A stretch of DNA of 64,000 bases from Abelmoschus esculentus (lineage: Eukaryota > Streptophyta > Magnoliopsida > Malvales > Malvaceae), in assembly GCA_035048815.1 (NCBI GenBank), contig JAUCBN010000016.1, forward strand, positions 7,680,501 through 7,744,500. The letters are read 5' to 3'. This document shows positions 11,442-24,747 of this stretch, in pieces. The notes under the pieces are model-generated. The model saw nothing but the letters and a program-made list of their open reading frames with translations, had not been told where the DNA came from and did not search any database. The stretch's first letter is position 1. Every line of letters begins with the position of its first letter. Position numbers and translations under genes: made by a program.

Positions 11442-12746
11442 TGTTACGTGTTTAAAGTGCTTCACAATAGGTGCAAGTGTAAATATTTCAATATATAATA
11501 TAGATAGTTATCGTCTCCAGAGGGATTGGTGCTCCTTCTGGAATCTATCTTCTTGTACTGAAAATAAAGACACAAATTATTTATAGAATTGATATTTAAA
11601 TAAAGTAAAATAATAGAACAAGTAATTAAAGTAAATTGGAATAATCAATAAGAGATATAAGACTAGGTTATCTTGAATTATGAAATGATTGACGAGTGAA
11701 TTCTTCCTTGTAAGTGAGTGTTCGCACCGCTCAATTATTCCGGCAATTTGGCTTAATCAAATTGCCTAATCAGTTCATCGAATGCTTGGGCAATTGCAAC
11801 TAAGGGAATTGTTCAGGCAATTTGGGCGGCTATCTACAAGGTTCGGCAAAGCGTTCTTCAATGATCTCTATTATCCCTAATACGAAACTCTATTAACCAT
11901 ATAATCTTTTATGTTACATCCCTAAGTTAATCAAAGGTATAGAAAAACAAATCTTACGCTTCTGTTAGCCATTGAAATCTTGTACTTATCCCTAATCCGG
12001 GTTAGTTCTCACATACTTGGTTTGAACCATGCTTATTCGTTTCGTAAATCTAGTTCTCCTGAATCTAGATTAATATATCATTTTACGATATCATTTCCTA
12101 ATTCTCTCACAAACCATAAAATGCCAATAATAAGCAAACATTGGTTAAGAACACATCAAATGCATAGATAGAATTCAAACTAAAATCAATCCATAAAACA
12201 AAACAACCCAAGTCAACTTAATTTAGTTTATGGCTGGGCAAAATATCTGACAAATAAATCCTCCTATCACTCAATTAAACAAGGAAAAATAAAGAAGAAA
12301 ACAACCCTTGCTTCAATCTCTCTCAATCTCGCCTCCCTTGTTGTAGACAACATGTTTCTCAAGGAGTTGACTTGGTCAACTTAGATCATAGGATAAAGAT
12401 TGAATTAGAAATAATCATGAAAGAATAATTTCATTTCTCACTTGATTCCTATCAAATTTTTTCATCTTTAAGTCAATCTTTCAAATCTTCTAAAATTGAC
12501 CTTATCTTCTAGAATTTCCTTCTAAGTTGGTAGCTAATTATCAAAGGATTGATTCTTGCAAACAAGAAAATAAACCAAAGCATTATCTTTTTTCACATAT
12601 TTCAACCAACACAAGAAATAAATATGATAACCTAGGAAATCAAATGAAAATGCATGAAATCACTATAATACAACTAATAATGTGCCTAAGTCTAACAATA
12701 ACATGAGTAAAAAGGATAATAAATTAGCACATTTAAACACTTAAAA
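11442..12746 (-). mobile_element. Athila-like solo LTR (approximate ends)
   Basis: Colinear with the LTR at 26351-27559: TGTTACGTGTTTAAAGTGC at the left end, then the block 'gagggattggtgct', 'actgaaaataaagacac', 'gaattcttccttg' and 'ctcgcaccgctcaa'-type segments in the same order. No polypurine tract or primer site flanks it, so it looks like a solo LTR in reverse orientation. The right end and target duplication are uncertain (a possible ATATT on both sides). Confidence 0.6.
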
Positions 12747-13125
12747 ATATTCTTGTTCCCAACTTGTTGTCTACTTCATTGTAAATTTTATTTCAAGTTT
12801 GGGGGGTGTCATTCTGTAATTAGGTAACCGTATTAAATCTTGTGAGGTATAAATCAGTTTACCAATTTCTTTCTTGTAAAAAACCCTTGATCAAACTTTG
12901 GGTAGAAAGCTTTGAACCATTTGTAAGGTTTCCTTATAATCCATGAAAAATGACGAATTTTATTAGTTGATTATTAAAATACTCAGTAGGGGTTAAGGTA
13001 GTGAATGTAGAACTTGTTTGAAGTTTGAACCACTCTAAAATGTCTGTGTCCAATCTTCTCATTACACTTTTCAATATTAAAATTTCAATTCAAATTCTCT
13101 TAGTCATTATCATTTGATCGATCAT
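12747..13125 (+). repeat. Copia-type LTR fragment with direct repeat
   Basis: The segment around 12985-13140 (AACTTGTTTGAAGTTTGAAC, 'cactctaaaat', TGATCGATCATCT) is repeated at 18515-18650. Its 'accactctaaaat' core also resembles the end of the Copia LTR at 58013-59076. Probably a fragment of a related LTR. Confidence 0.45.
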
Positions 13126-15169
13126 CTAAACAACTTCCAAATTTGGTCTTAGAAGTTTAGTGAACTGGTTTTGTCGATTTAACCTAATTCGAGATTAAGT
13201 ATTTAAAAAATTGTTTTTATTGAAATTAAATCCTGTAAAAATATTCTAGAATTCTTATTTGACATAAAATTGATTTTTATCAAGTCAATTTCGAAAATTA
13301 ACCCTTAAATACCTAAGATTTTGAAATTAGTGACTATTTTGTAAAAATAGAAAATTTGAGAATTTTTTATAAATTAAGCTAAAATTTGAATCTTTAAGGG
13401 GATTTGATCCAATCTTAATTATAATTGATTATAAGTTTCTAAAGGCCTATTTTAATAACTCTTATCTCAAGTTTTAAACCACTTAATCAAATAAATTAAT
13501 TCTTTTCCTTATTTTCGTTTTCTCTCTTACCAAGGTAGAAAACCATCGAATTTTCAAGGTAAAAACTCTATCTTTTCAATTAATTTTGTTTGATTAATTA
13601 TTTGTAACTTTTATTCTTCAAAAGGTCTTGTTTTTCAATCAAATTCATGTTTTAAAACCTTGGAATAAATTTGGGTCAAAATTGAAGGAAAGAAACGTTC
13701 AAACCTCTGATTTTTAAAGGTTCTTTATTTAAATTCCTAAGTTATTGGCTTGTTATAATTGTTTTTAATCTTTTGGTTTAAAAAAAATGGTTTTCGGTCA
13801 AAAACCATAATTTTCGTACAAGGGTTTTGAGTCACTGTTTTTGAATCCTAAATTCATGATTGTGTATGTGTTAGGATTTTATAATTTATTTTTAGTTTCT
13901 TTAATCTGGACTAAAGGTTTAAGAGAAGTTTGGATGGTTTTTAAGGGTTTTGGGTTAAGGTTTTTAATGGTTTTGAGGGATGTTATGTGTTGGTTCGAGA
14001 TAAAGGTTTTGTGGGTTCGTTTTAAGGCACTAAACCCTCTGAATTTGATGCTTGAAACATGTCAAGAAGTTAGAGATCAAGTTTGAGGGAGATGGTTCAG
14101 TTTGATGGCTTGTCGAGCAAGTTACGTCTAGTGGTGAGTGGATTTGAGAGTGGGTTGCTTCGGAAGTATTTTACTTTGTTTTTAAATGGTTTCGGGGGTA
14201 GTAAAGGTGTGATAAATCTCTCTATAATCCGAAATAAGTTTTACGTTTGCTATCGTAAAAGGATTTTCTCATATTAAGCTATTTTACTATGTGTTGGTTA
14301 TGCTTGTTATATGTTTGCGCATACATGATTGTGTGTGTAATTAAATGCTCATGAGATTGTTTTGACAATGATTTTAAAGCTTCCTCAGTTTGTTTTCAAA
14401 ATATGTTAAATATGATTTTTATCGATTTATGTCAATTAAGGCATGAGTTAGAGGAAAGCATATGGTTTACTTACTGTTTTTTAATGTGAAACGTGAGCAT
14501 TAGGTTTGTTTTGTGTTGGATATTAAGATGATGTTTAAAGGGATAAGTTGGTCGATCAATAGGATGTAACACACGACCCGGATGTCACATTGGGCCTCCG
14601 GCCCAAAACCCATATTTCAAAATTTTCCTTTAAAAGTCCAACAAGTAAACAATTCCAAGTACAACTTAATTCATAAAATTCAAAACGAGATAAGCCCAAA
14701 TAGTTTAAGAAATCGGAGCTTCAAAATATTACAGACCATTTAAAAACATTCGACCCAAATTAAAATAACAGAGTTACAAATTACAAATAGGGTTCAACAT
14801 AGTACTAGCCCACTATCTAATAATGTACTCTGAAAACACGTTCGATGCTGAAATCCAAACCTCGATGGTGCTCCACGGAACCTACTTCACTTAACCTATG
14901 CACGAAAACACGTTCGAACGCTGAGCCACACAAGCTTAGTGGATACGCCAAACTCGGCCAACATCATGCATATCAAAAGCAGTAAAGCATGACATATAAA
15001 TCTCGTGTATGGTATGATGGTCTAGCATGCTTGCCTATTACATGGCATAAATGAATGTATATTATTGCACACAGCATATACAAATCATATCAAGTCCACA
15101 CACAAGAGTGAGGCCCGCGTCCACACAGCATCGAGATCCTACACTCAAGATTGAGTCCGCCCTCAAATC

Positions 15170-15345
15170 CTATGCCCGGAATGTTACATCGGACATCTTC
15201 GAACGAAACCGTCCAACATTCAGAAAGGGGTGGAGGCCGCCCAACCAACCCTATGCTCGGAATGTTACATCAAACATCTTCGAGTGAGGCCGCCAACACT
15301 CGAAATAAAAGTCTTCAATCATCACCCAACATGTTACATCGGATG
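15170..15345. repeat. 80-bp tandem repeat inside the solo LTR
   Basis: The unit CGGAATGTTACATC(GG/AA)ACATC-TTCGA recurs at about 15176 and 15256, with a third degraded copy near 15328. An LTR-internal minisatellite. Confidence 0.65.
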
Positions 15346-15589
15346 GCCTTCAACGTATTGCAACACTTATGGATATCCGAATTTCCAACACACAAAGACT
15401 CGAACCACACAAGCGATCCACCTAGGATCTTACTACAACAAGATATTTTAAAGCTTATCATGCTTAAGTCTCTCGGGGTTAAGATTATCAATCTAAGCTT
15501 AATAGTTCATTTCATAGCTTATAGATTAATGAAATTATTTATTAAGATCACCGGGCCCCAAAACTCTACTCAAACTTACCCAAAATACA

Positions 15590-15860
15590 CAGGGGTATCG
15601 ATACACTTAGGTAGAGTATCGAAACACCCAACATCGATGCCCATCCAAAGAGCTTATCGAAACATAAGAGGATCGATACCAGTATCGATACCGTTTGACC
15701 AATTCAAAAGTCAACAAAAAGGAAAAGACCGTTTTGATACAGGTATCGATACAAAAAGTTTCTAGAGGGCTCGGTATTGAACCACGGTTCGATACCCCTA
15801 TACGACAAGCCAAAATACACTCATGGGTATCGATATCGGTAGCTCAAGTATCGATAACCC
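15590..15860. repeat. GTATCGATAC palindrome cluster in the solo LTR
   Basis: At least five copies of the palindrome GTATCGATAC or one-base variants (15595-15604, 15681-15692, 15742-15752 and others), mixed with TATCGAAAC. Similar clusters lie at about 17775-18090, 47440-47760, 53100-53340, 58190-58480 and 61370-61640. Confidence 0.7.
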
Positions 15861-18514
15861 CTACACGAAATGCAGATCAACACTTAGAAATTCTAGTATT
15901 TCAGCCTAAAACTTAATCTAATCGATTCCAAAGTCCTCCTACTCATTTTTAATATTGATTAGGGTGTTTTAACATCATTTTCCAGGCCTTAATCATGTTG
16001 TTACTGATTTCACCATTAAAACATGTTAAGCTCAAACCAAACACACACATACACTAAACTATATGAATGTTTCCTACCATGATATGCATAATGATTAGAA
16101 GAGTTGGGAGTACCAACCTCCTAGCAAAACAAAAACAACCCGAGCTTTCCTCTTGTCAAACTCTTCCTCTACCCAAGCTTGTTGATGGCTCACCACCTTC
16201 TTTCTCTACAAGAGAAAGATGAAGAACGGGTTAGGAAGAACTTAGGATGATTCCTCAAGGTCTAAGAACACAAAGGGATTGAGATTAAAGCTCTAAAACT
16301 CAATCCCGAGCTCAACCAAAAACTCCATAAGAACCTCCATCTAACACCAAAACCACACATCCTTACCTTGTTTCATAGATCACAACCAGCCCTTTAACTC
16401 TCCTTCTAACACTAAATGAGATTCTCCAACAAACCTCCAAAGATTAAACCTTTAACAACAACTCTCACTCTTACACCCAAGGAAGGAAGAAGAGAGAAAA
16501 GAGAAACAAGAGTGAGGTCATTCTCTGCAGGAGAGAATAACCCCCCTCCCATTCAACCCAACCTTCATACAAAAAGGAAATTACAAGGATGCCCCCAACT
16601 CAAAACTCCTAAAGCCCAACAAGCATATGGCCCAGCAAGGCCCAAACTATACAAACCCGAACCCAAAACCAAGACCCAAAGTCTCAGGTTAACCCAATCC
16701 TCGGATCTGAATCCGAGTCATTACATAGGATGTGCAGTGCACTATAAATACTTACGTCTCTTAAATTCATTGAATGATGCATTAGAGTTTAGCCTAGTGT
16801 TGTATGGTATGATATTCATATTGCATTTGGGTATGACGAACTATCCCGGACAATAAGGTGAGATCTTTTAATTGTGATAGTCAATCAACATGATTTGGCG
16901 GTATGATGCCATCACATGTTTCTGTTTATTCCAACGATTGGAGGTAAGTCTAATCGTGTCACTCAACCAACATGTAAAAAACGCAATTGTAAACTATTTA
17001 CTGTTTTGGTGCAATTCGAGAATTGCATGTGTTTTTGTTAACGAGCTTAAATGTTTTGTAAGCCTTGTTAAGTTAAGCATATAAGCTTTGGTTTTGTGGC
17101 TTATGCCATGTGATGAAAGACTTACTGATTTTATATTAGTGGCCTTGGTAGTCATAAGTGATTTTCCTTTGAGCATGACTTGATTTTTAATTGACTTGGT
17201 TTTAATTCTCTCGGTTTTAAGTCAATGATTTGGGTATATTGTGGCTGCATTACAAGTAGTTAAAATAAAATCTCATTAAACTTCGGATTAACCTCTCTCT
17301 TTTCCTTAGAATGTAAAGAAATAAGTGTGTCGATTGTTTAAAAAAGCAAGAAAATCTACTTTGTGCCTTTAATTCATATTTAGCTCATGTATGTTATCTT
17401 AAAGTATGAACTTTAGGTAGTTGAGAGCAATGGAGTTGTGGAACCTTATGGTATTTGTAATTTATCATCCAATAATTAAATTCATGATATTCAATGACTT
17501 GATAAATGAACTTGCATATTTGATACTTTTTGATATTAATAAAGAATTTTGAGTTTCAATTTGTGACTACTTTGAGTAAACTATGTTGTTGTATTCAAGT
17601 TGAATTATATTAATACTTTATAGGTTGAATTGCATCTAGAGAATACGTTAAGTTATATGGATATTGGCCTTAGGGTGAAATTATGTATATAAGAAGTGTT
17701 GGGAAACGTTTTAGGTATAAAATCTGGAAGTATGCAACTTTTTTGGGTAGAATATTTTGAAACCCCTTCATAGGGTATCGATACGAAGGCATAAACGTGA
17801 AGGGAATATGAGAAATTTAGTCTAGGTATCGAAACCACATGAACTGGTATCAAAATGGTAGCATAAACTTAAGTAGGCGTATCGATACACATGGATCGAG
17901 TTTTGGAACCCTTTTTAATAGTAACAAACATATCAGAACAGGTCCCCTGCGGTATCGAAACGCGAGTTTATCGTGTAGGGCATCGAGCGGAATATTGAAG
18001 GCGTATCGAAACACTTAAACAATGTTTAGATACCTGTTTTAAAAATTTACTTTGGTATCGAAACAGAGCCAGTGCATTTCGATACCCATGACCATTAAAG
18101 CTGTTTATAGGTTGTTAATACTTTAGATTCTTTATGTTTTAGTCCTTAAACCTCAAATATGTAATTAAATGTCTTGTAGACCTCGTTTTAAGCTAGAATT
18201 TGATACTTAAGCATTTAATGAATTTAATTGAGGATTGGTAACTTTAATTCACGTTTAGTACTTAAATTTCTAAAAAAATTACAATTAGGTCCTTAAAACT
18301 TGTTCGGTTAAATTATGACATATTTCTTATTGTTTTTCGCTGCAATTGAACTCAGTCTTTGCATAAATATGTAGGATCTAAATGAAACATCTAGACAAGA
18401 TAAAAAGAAAAAAATAGGACCGTTTATCGGGGTAAATCTTCGGATTAGCCTCGATATTCCCTGTGTAACTCGTTCGAGTCGGGTTGTGTCTAGACCGAGT
18501 CGTGGGGGTTAGAG

Positions 18515-18650
18515 CTTGTTTGAAGCTTGAACTACTCTAAAATTACTTGTGTCCAATCTTCTCATTACACCCTTCAATTTTTAAATTGTCAATTAACCTC
18601 TCTTTAACTATTTTTATTTGATCGATCATCTCAACAACTTGAATTTTATA
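18515..18650 (+). repeat. Second copy of the 12985-13140 direct repeat
   Basis: Reads AGCTTGTTTGAAGCTTGAAC, 'tactctaaaatt', CCAATCTTCTCATTACAC and TGATCGATCATCTCAACAAC, colinear with 12985-13140. The two copies bracket the split chromovirus LTR. Confidence 0.65.
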
Positions 18651-19304
18651 TTAATTCAACTTGAAAAGTTCACGCTATGACTTACCTGGTGAAGAAATTA
18701 ATACTTTTGTGTGTATTGGACTGCAATTAAACTCAAGAGTTCTTGTATATATTATTTGTCTCGTTGGACAAGATGTTTATCTTTATTTTTTTTTTTATAT
18801 TTTTTTGTTTATTAATTCTAAATCTACTAAGAATATATTCTACCTTTCCTTAAGTTTTTTTCCTTTTTTCTCTGGATAGAATTAGAATTAAAAATAAATT
18901 AAAATTAAGATTTTTCTTAAAAAATAGAATTTAACTTTCTGAGACTAATTTATTGGTTTTTAAACTTTATTAAAAAAATTAAAACTTGTGTTCACGTTAA
19001 CTTATTTTTATAAAAAAAATCTATTTTTTTTTTCATTTTAAGTTAATTATAATCTATTATTGTCTAAGTGATGTCAATTAAAATTAATCACCTAAATAAT
19101 TAACAAAGATAGTAGTTAACTAGTAGTATAATACATAAAGATAATAAACAATATATTATTTTATTATTAATCACATATAATAATTAAAATAAATCATTTA
19201 TTCACATCAATTTAACTATCAAGTTAAAATCATGTAGACGTTCAATTCAAATTGAATTTAAATAAATTTACTACAAGTCTACCTCAATTCCATTAAAATT
19301 TAAA
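18651..19304. other. AT-rich intergenic DNA
   Basis: Low-complexity A/T sequence. No gene or clear repeat recognised. Confidence 0.35.
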
Positions 19305-19568
19305 ATATGGGGTGTTCATGATGCTTTAAAACATGCTTGGAGTATGAGTTGCCGAAGGATCATCATTGAAACAGATAACGCTGATGTTGCAAGTATGTTT
19401 AGTAGAGACAATGAAGCTCTTCGTGGTAATACACTCGCTTCAGAGGTTCGTCGAATGATAAATTTGGATTGGGATGTTAGATTTTGCAAAATTAGTCGTG
19501 ATCAAAATAGAGTTGCGAATGTGTTGGCTAGATCTAGTTGTGGAAGACCTGTGGGAGAAACTATTTAG
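19305..19568 (+). pseudogene. LINE-type RNase H relic
   Basis: A single open frame with the plant LINE RNase H-like (RVT_3) pattern: WGVHDALKHAW, then RRIIIETDNADVASM with the E-T-D motif, then SRDQNRVANVLAR, which resembles the usual R-x-x-N-x-x-A-x-x-L-A-R ending. It lacks the upstream reverse transcriptase and endonuclease and starts without an authentic ATG, so it is a 5'-truncated LINE tail or a domesticated fragment. The former is far more likely. Confidence 0.75.
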
Positions 19569-20024
19569 ACAGTTGCATTACCTTTTGTATATGATCTCTA
19601 ATCAAGGAGGGATTCTAATCTCTTCTCTTCTCTAAATAATCGAAAAAACAAAATTTAGGCATCCTATTTGTGATTTAGAATCAATCAATCCCTTTCTCTT
19701 GTTAACTACTTGTTGCTATTTTTTTACATAGGTATGATTTAGGAAGCATCAAGTCCTCTTTGAAATTAAATTGCCACCTACCTAGCACAATTAACAATGG
19801 TTCAAAGTACAATTAACAATGGTTTAACAAGAATCCCCTGGCCATGGATGAAAGTAGCTCAGCTGGCTGCTGGACACAACACATCAACAGGTTTACTTAC
19901 TGACGGATGGAAAACATATTGAAACATGACAGTAGGATGAGGAAGAAAACAAAATGGAAACTATACGCTTCTCAGGTAAAAGGGGTTACATACTTTCATA
20001 TACTTTCATATAATCCACTGGCAT
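19569..20024. other. Intergenic DNA downstream of the LINE relic
   Basis: No gene recognised. A short imperfect duplication 'acaattaacaatggtt' occurs near 19789-19825. It may be the LINE 3' tail or host sequence. Confidence 0.3.
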
Positions 20025-20235
20025 GGGCAAGAACCACACTCACAAATAGGGTGTCTGTTGATACCTCAAAATTTTTAAAAAATCGTATTTTTTTTATATA
20101 ATTTATATATAAAAAATTAAAAATATATATAATTGACACTATTTTATAAATAATTTGGTATCCTTTTATAAATAATTATTTTTTTAAAATATCGTTCAAA
20201 AAATGACACACTTAAAAAAAATATGGCTCTGTACC
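20025..20235. mobile_element. Short MITE, copy 1
   Basis: Begins with decayed GGGCAAGAACCACACTCAC and ends ATGGCTCTGTACC. It matches the MITE at 38694-40490 when that copy's insertion is removed (GTCTGTTGA, 'aaaaaatc', 'cctttataaataatta' blocks in order). The terminal inverted repeat is about GGCAGAGCCA. Confidence 0.6.
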
Positions 20236-21268
20236 TGTCCATTAACAACTAGTTGACATGCTTTAAATCATAGCCGAAGGAGCACCAACCCTGTTGTTTG
20301 GACAGAAGAAAGTTCGGCATGGATAAAACATAGTTAAAAATTTGTAAGCACAAAAATAACAGAAGTAAGATCAATATAAAATATTACATACACGGACAAG
20401 AAACGATATTTAATGTGATTTGATTTTCTTTATCTCTATGGAGAAAAAAAAAAAGAATAATTCACTGTAAACGTAAAGAATACAAAAAATATACATAATA
20501 TATCATCTAATTGCAATCTCTAATTTTATCCGGACTTTGATTTAAATAAATTATTTCAGTCCAAAAATTCAAAAATAAATAAACCATATAATAAATAAAT
20601 AAATAATAAAATCATTTAATCCAAAAATATATCAACCTTTTATTTAAAATGTCCTGTCCAAATCTGTCAAGCCCAAATTACCACAGCACATTACATCATT
20701 CAACCTATTACCCAATAACTAAGGCCAATACAAAAATAACCCAATCGGATCATAACTCATATCCCACTCGGTTCATTTATCCAGTTTTAAGAGTGTTTAT
20801 TGTTGGATATCACATAGATCTAATCTATTTTTTAAATATTCGAGTTTTCAGACCAATAATATGGTGGGACATTTGTCTTTTTGGATAATTGGATAATTAA
20901 ATTAAATTTTTAGATATCCGATTATCTGAAAATATATTTTAATTTAATTATTTTTTAAATTTATAAGTTATATTTATAAAAATTTTAAAATTTTTAATAT
21001 AATAAACAATAAATTATTAAATATAAAAATATTTGTATCTATAAAAAATTTAATTATTTTAATTTTTGGATATAATAAGCATCACATTATTAAAATAATA
21101 TTAAAAAATAAATTTTTGAATTTTTGGATAATCCAAAATTTGAAATATCTTGCTTCGTATCTAATTTAAAATCATATTGAATATTCGGTCCAAAAATAAA
21201 AATCAAATGAAATACAAAAATTTTTAGATCGTATTTTTGAATCTGGTCAATTAGATCAATATTTTTAA
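20236..21268. other. AT-rich repeat-derived DNA
   Basis: No gene. Between about 20745 and 21260 a GGATAATTGGATAATT / GGATATCCGATTATC theme recurs on both sides of an AT core, suggesting a decayed MITE. The open frame at 20649-20888 is not protein-like. Confidence 0.35.
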
Positions 21269-22271
21269 GGGTAAATTATCTAGTGACCACCCAACTAACT
21301 GGGGATACCTATTTTGGCCACCCAACTAACGAACTCGTCAATCAAGCCATTCAACTTTGAAACCTTACCTATTTGTGTCACTATCATTAAAGTCCTAATA
21401 GAAAAAATAACAGTGATGACGTGGTTGTTTAATTAAAAACTGTAAAATTACACATTTAATCATTGTAATTTATTTCTTATTTCAATTTAATCATACTTTT
21501 AAATTAATAAATAAAATTATTCATCTAATGTGGTGATAACACGTGTCACCACCTGGTTGGTGAAAATTAAAGAACTCGTGTCACCACCTGGTTGGTGAAA
21601 ATTAAAGAACAGAAATAAAATTGCATGACTTGTGGAGCCTAAGAATTGAACCCAAGACTTCTACAATAATAATCAACAACAAAACCATTGGACTAAAACC
21701 ATTTCGTTGTCAAAAATTATAACACATATTATTTACTGATCACTTTGTTGGTGAAAAGTAAAAAGTATAAAATGGAATTAACATGATTTAAAATTCATTA
21801 GTATTCGAATTAAAATATGTGAATATTTAATATTTAAAATAAAATAATTGTATATTTAACATTCGAATTAAATTTATTAAATATTTTAATTCAAATATTA
21901 AAATATTTGAATATTTTGATTCAAATATTAAATATGCGTATATTATGATTTAATATTTTAATGTTTATTAAAATAGCTTAAATAAATATTTAATAAAAAT
22001 AAATTAGAAAATAAAATTATTCATCCAATCGGGTGATGACATGTGTCATCACCTGATTAGATAAATAATTTTATTTATTAATTCAAAAGTATGATTAAAT
22101 TGAAATAAGAAATAAATTACAAGGATTAAATGTGTAATTTTACAGATTTTAATTAAACTGCCACGTCATCACTGTAAAAGTCACATCATCACTGATAATT
22201 TTTCCGTTAGGATTTTAACGGCAATGACACAAATAGGTAGGGTTTTAAAGTTGGGTGGCCTGATTGACGAG
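21269..22271. mobile_element. Mutator-like foldback element, right end lost
   Basis: Starts GGGTAAATTATC and 'gtgaccacccaacta' like the intact foldback at 38769-40343. Its right arm matches the inverted left arm ('ggtagggttttaaagttgggtggcc') but stops before the terminal block. A shorter centre makes it an asymmetric copy. It is fused at 22271/22272 to an Athila-like LTR. Confidence 0.7.
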
Positions 22272-23348
22272 TTCGATAGTTTATCGAGTTGATATTTAAA
22301 TGAAAATAATAAAATAAGAAAATAAAATAAAATTGAGTAATCGATAAAAGAGATTAAGTTGGATTATCCTGAATTATAAAATGATAGACAAACGAATTCT
22401 TCCTTGCAAATGGGTGCTCTCACCGCTCAACTCGTTTCGGAAATTGAGCTCAGTCGGATTGTCTATGTCAGTTCTTTGAGTTGTCAGTTCGTAGAATGTT
22501 TGGACAATTACAATTAGGGAATTGCTCGGGAAATTTGGGCGATTATCCTTAAGGTTCGGCAAAACGTAGCTTCTATTAGCCGTTGAAATCTTGCACTTAT
22601 CCCTAAGTCGGATTAGTTCTTTCGCACTTGGATCGAACAATGCCTATTCTTTTCGTGAATCTAATCCTCCCAAATCTAATAAATGAATCGTTTATCGAGG
22701 TCCTTTCCCAATTCTCCTGCAAACCAAATAAATACCAAGAATCGATAAACCTTAATTAAGAACACTCAAAAGCTTAAATAGAATTTAACTAAATCAAACC
22801 GAAAATCAAAATAACCCAAGCCAAATTTAAATTAGTTCATGGTTGGGCAAAATATCCAAAGAAATATTCCTCTCATCACTCGAATAAAACAAGAAAACAA
22901 TAAGAAAAATACAAGGAAATCGACAACCCCTTTGTGTCTCTCTCTCACGATTGGCTCCATTTGTTTGGACGACAATCTTCACTTTAAATAGGATCTTGCT
23001 AGGTCAAATTATGTGATAAGAATTAATTTAATAAAGAGATAAATTATCAAATTAATTCAAATCTTTATCTCTTTATCAAGTGCAATCTCCTAAAATCTCT
23101 TCATATCTTTTTGAGATCAATTTTATCTCTTTTTGATTCCTTCCAACTTAGCATCAAGTCCTACAAATAAGGAAATAAACAACCACAATATTTTTTCCAT
23201 GCAAATTAACCGAAATATAAATTAAATATAATAATTAAAGAAATTATGTAAATATACATGAATGACTAATTATGCAATTAATATTATGCTCGATTCTAAC
23301 AATAATAAGAGTAAAAAGGGTAATAAAAATAGTACTTTTGGATACTCA
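22272..23348 (-). repeat. 3' LTR of the Athila-like relic (truncated)
   Basis: Direct repeat of the last 1.1 kb of 26351-27559, ending GGATACTCA. Its left 130 bp are missing at the junction with the foldback element. Confidence 0.8.
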
Positions 23349-24747
23349 GCACCCACAAACTCAAACTATTGCTTGTCCTCAAGCAATGCAAACCTAACAA
23401 TTAATTGCCAAGGTATCCAATTTTAAATACATATTTCAATATTTAACTTCCAATCTCAGAACCGGGGCCCAAAATATGATCACTTTTGAATTTTTCGAAA
23501 AACAAAGAAATTATCAAGAATCAAACTATAATGCTCATGACAAAGTGTACGCGTAGTTGTGTACAAGTTAATTTTCAAGATTCTATATGAAAAAAAGTTT
23601 TAACAACAATTGTTTGGGCATTAATCTTTAATCTTACTAGAGCCAATTTCGGGTACCTCTAGCAATTAAACAATTCTTTTAATTTTTATCAACTAGAGCC
23701 AGTTTTGGGCACCTCTAGTGATTTGTCAATGCACACAAACTAGAACCAGTTTCGAGCACCTCTGGAATGATATCTATTTTTTCTTTTTTATTCTTTTTTA
23801 TTTATTTATTTGCCCAAAATTCTAACAACCTAAATTTGCAAAATCTCTATCAATCAGCAAGTCACAATCGTGTAAAACAAATCAACATCATAGTAAAATT
23901 CTAGGTTATTCCCATGCAATCCTAAAATCAAAGGTTATTTCAAATAGGTGCAATGACAAAAATTTCATCATTAGTTATCCATAAAATTTAAAGCAATCAA
24001 ATTAAATTAAAATTCTTGAAAAATAATATATGCAATCTATATGAAACAACTAATTATGAATACAACTATCATGAATCAATTAAAAGTAAACACTCCCCAA
24101 ACTCGAGATGAGTATTGTCTCCAATGCATGCAAAAATAAAAATGTAAATGAGTTAATTGAAAAGATTTTCACCTTGAGTTATTAATTTTCTACTTGCCAT
24201 GGATGTAGCTTTCAGTCCTCGTAATGCTGGTGGTGCTGGTGGATTAAGTCCACCAATGATGTGTTTCATTATCTTGAGCAGTACTTGCCGAAGCAAAAAC
24301 GATTGCCTGGGTATATGAAGTTGCGAGCATAATATCACAATAAATGGATCCAAAATTTCTAATATAATCACAACTCCACTTGTCTGTCAAGAAAAACAAA
24401 AATAATATTAAGAAAGGCAGGTGACAAAGATCATTAGTGAAGGAAAAAATTTTGGCTAGAAATAAAAAGGAAATAAATAAACCATAAATATGGGTAACTT
24501 TTAGAGTTAATTATGAAATTAAACTCTTCAAAGTTTAACCCATATGAAAGTCTATTCAAATCAACAAGCAAATCTCCATTGATCTTGATTTTCGTTCTTA
24601 AAAAGATAAATATCAATAAAGCAACAACTACTCAAGTAAAGAGAGGATGATTACTCCTAACAAACATAATTAAGAAAATTCATAAAAAAATCAAAATAAA
24701 AGATAAAAAGAATAATTAATAAAAATATAAAGAAAACTTATAGGGGG

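Larger units (their letters stand above)
14565..16725 (-). mobile_element. Solo LTR with 5-bp target duplication
   Basis: A 2161-bp TGTAAC...TTACA unit flanked by TAGGA at 14560-14564 and 16726-16730. It belongs to the same family as the solo LTR at 52184-54337 (shared 'ggatctgaatccgagtc' and 'gcctccggccc' terminal blocks, opposite orientation). A solo LTR is left when the two LTRs of an element recombine and delete the interior. Open frames inside (for example 15151-15765) are low-complexity and not genes. Confidence 0.88.
13126..18514 (+). mobile_element. Chromovirus-like LTR, split by a solo LTR
   Basis: Two pieces (13126-14564 and 16726-18514) match, in the same order and inverted, the LTR at 47205-50126. 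The 3' part also matches the inverted start of the LTR at 32771-37323 (cgtttatc, gtgtaac, gtctag blocks). The interruption is exact: the reference copy reads 'caataggatgtacaatgc' where this copy holds the insertion. The right end GGGGGTTA is a decayed GGGTTACA. No coding sequence. The left end is approximate. Confidence 0.65.

Noticed and set aside
15170..15345. CRISPR-like array
   Set aside because: Tandem units without unique spacers in a plant LTR.
15151..15765. A 204-codon open frame
   Set aside because: It lies inside a solo LTR over tandem repeats and TATCGATA clusters, with repeat-driven composition.
20649..20888. A 79-codon open frame
   Set aside because: Composition follows AT-rich repeat DNA and nothing in it resembles a known family.
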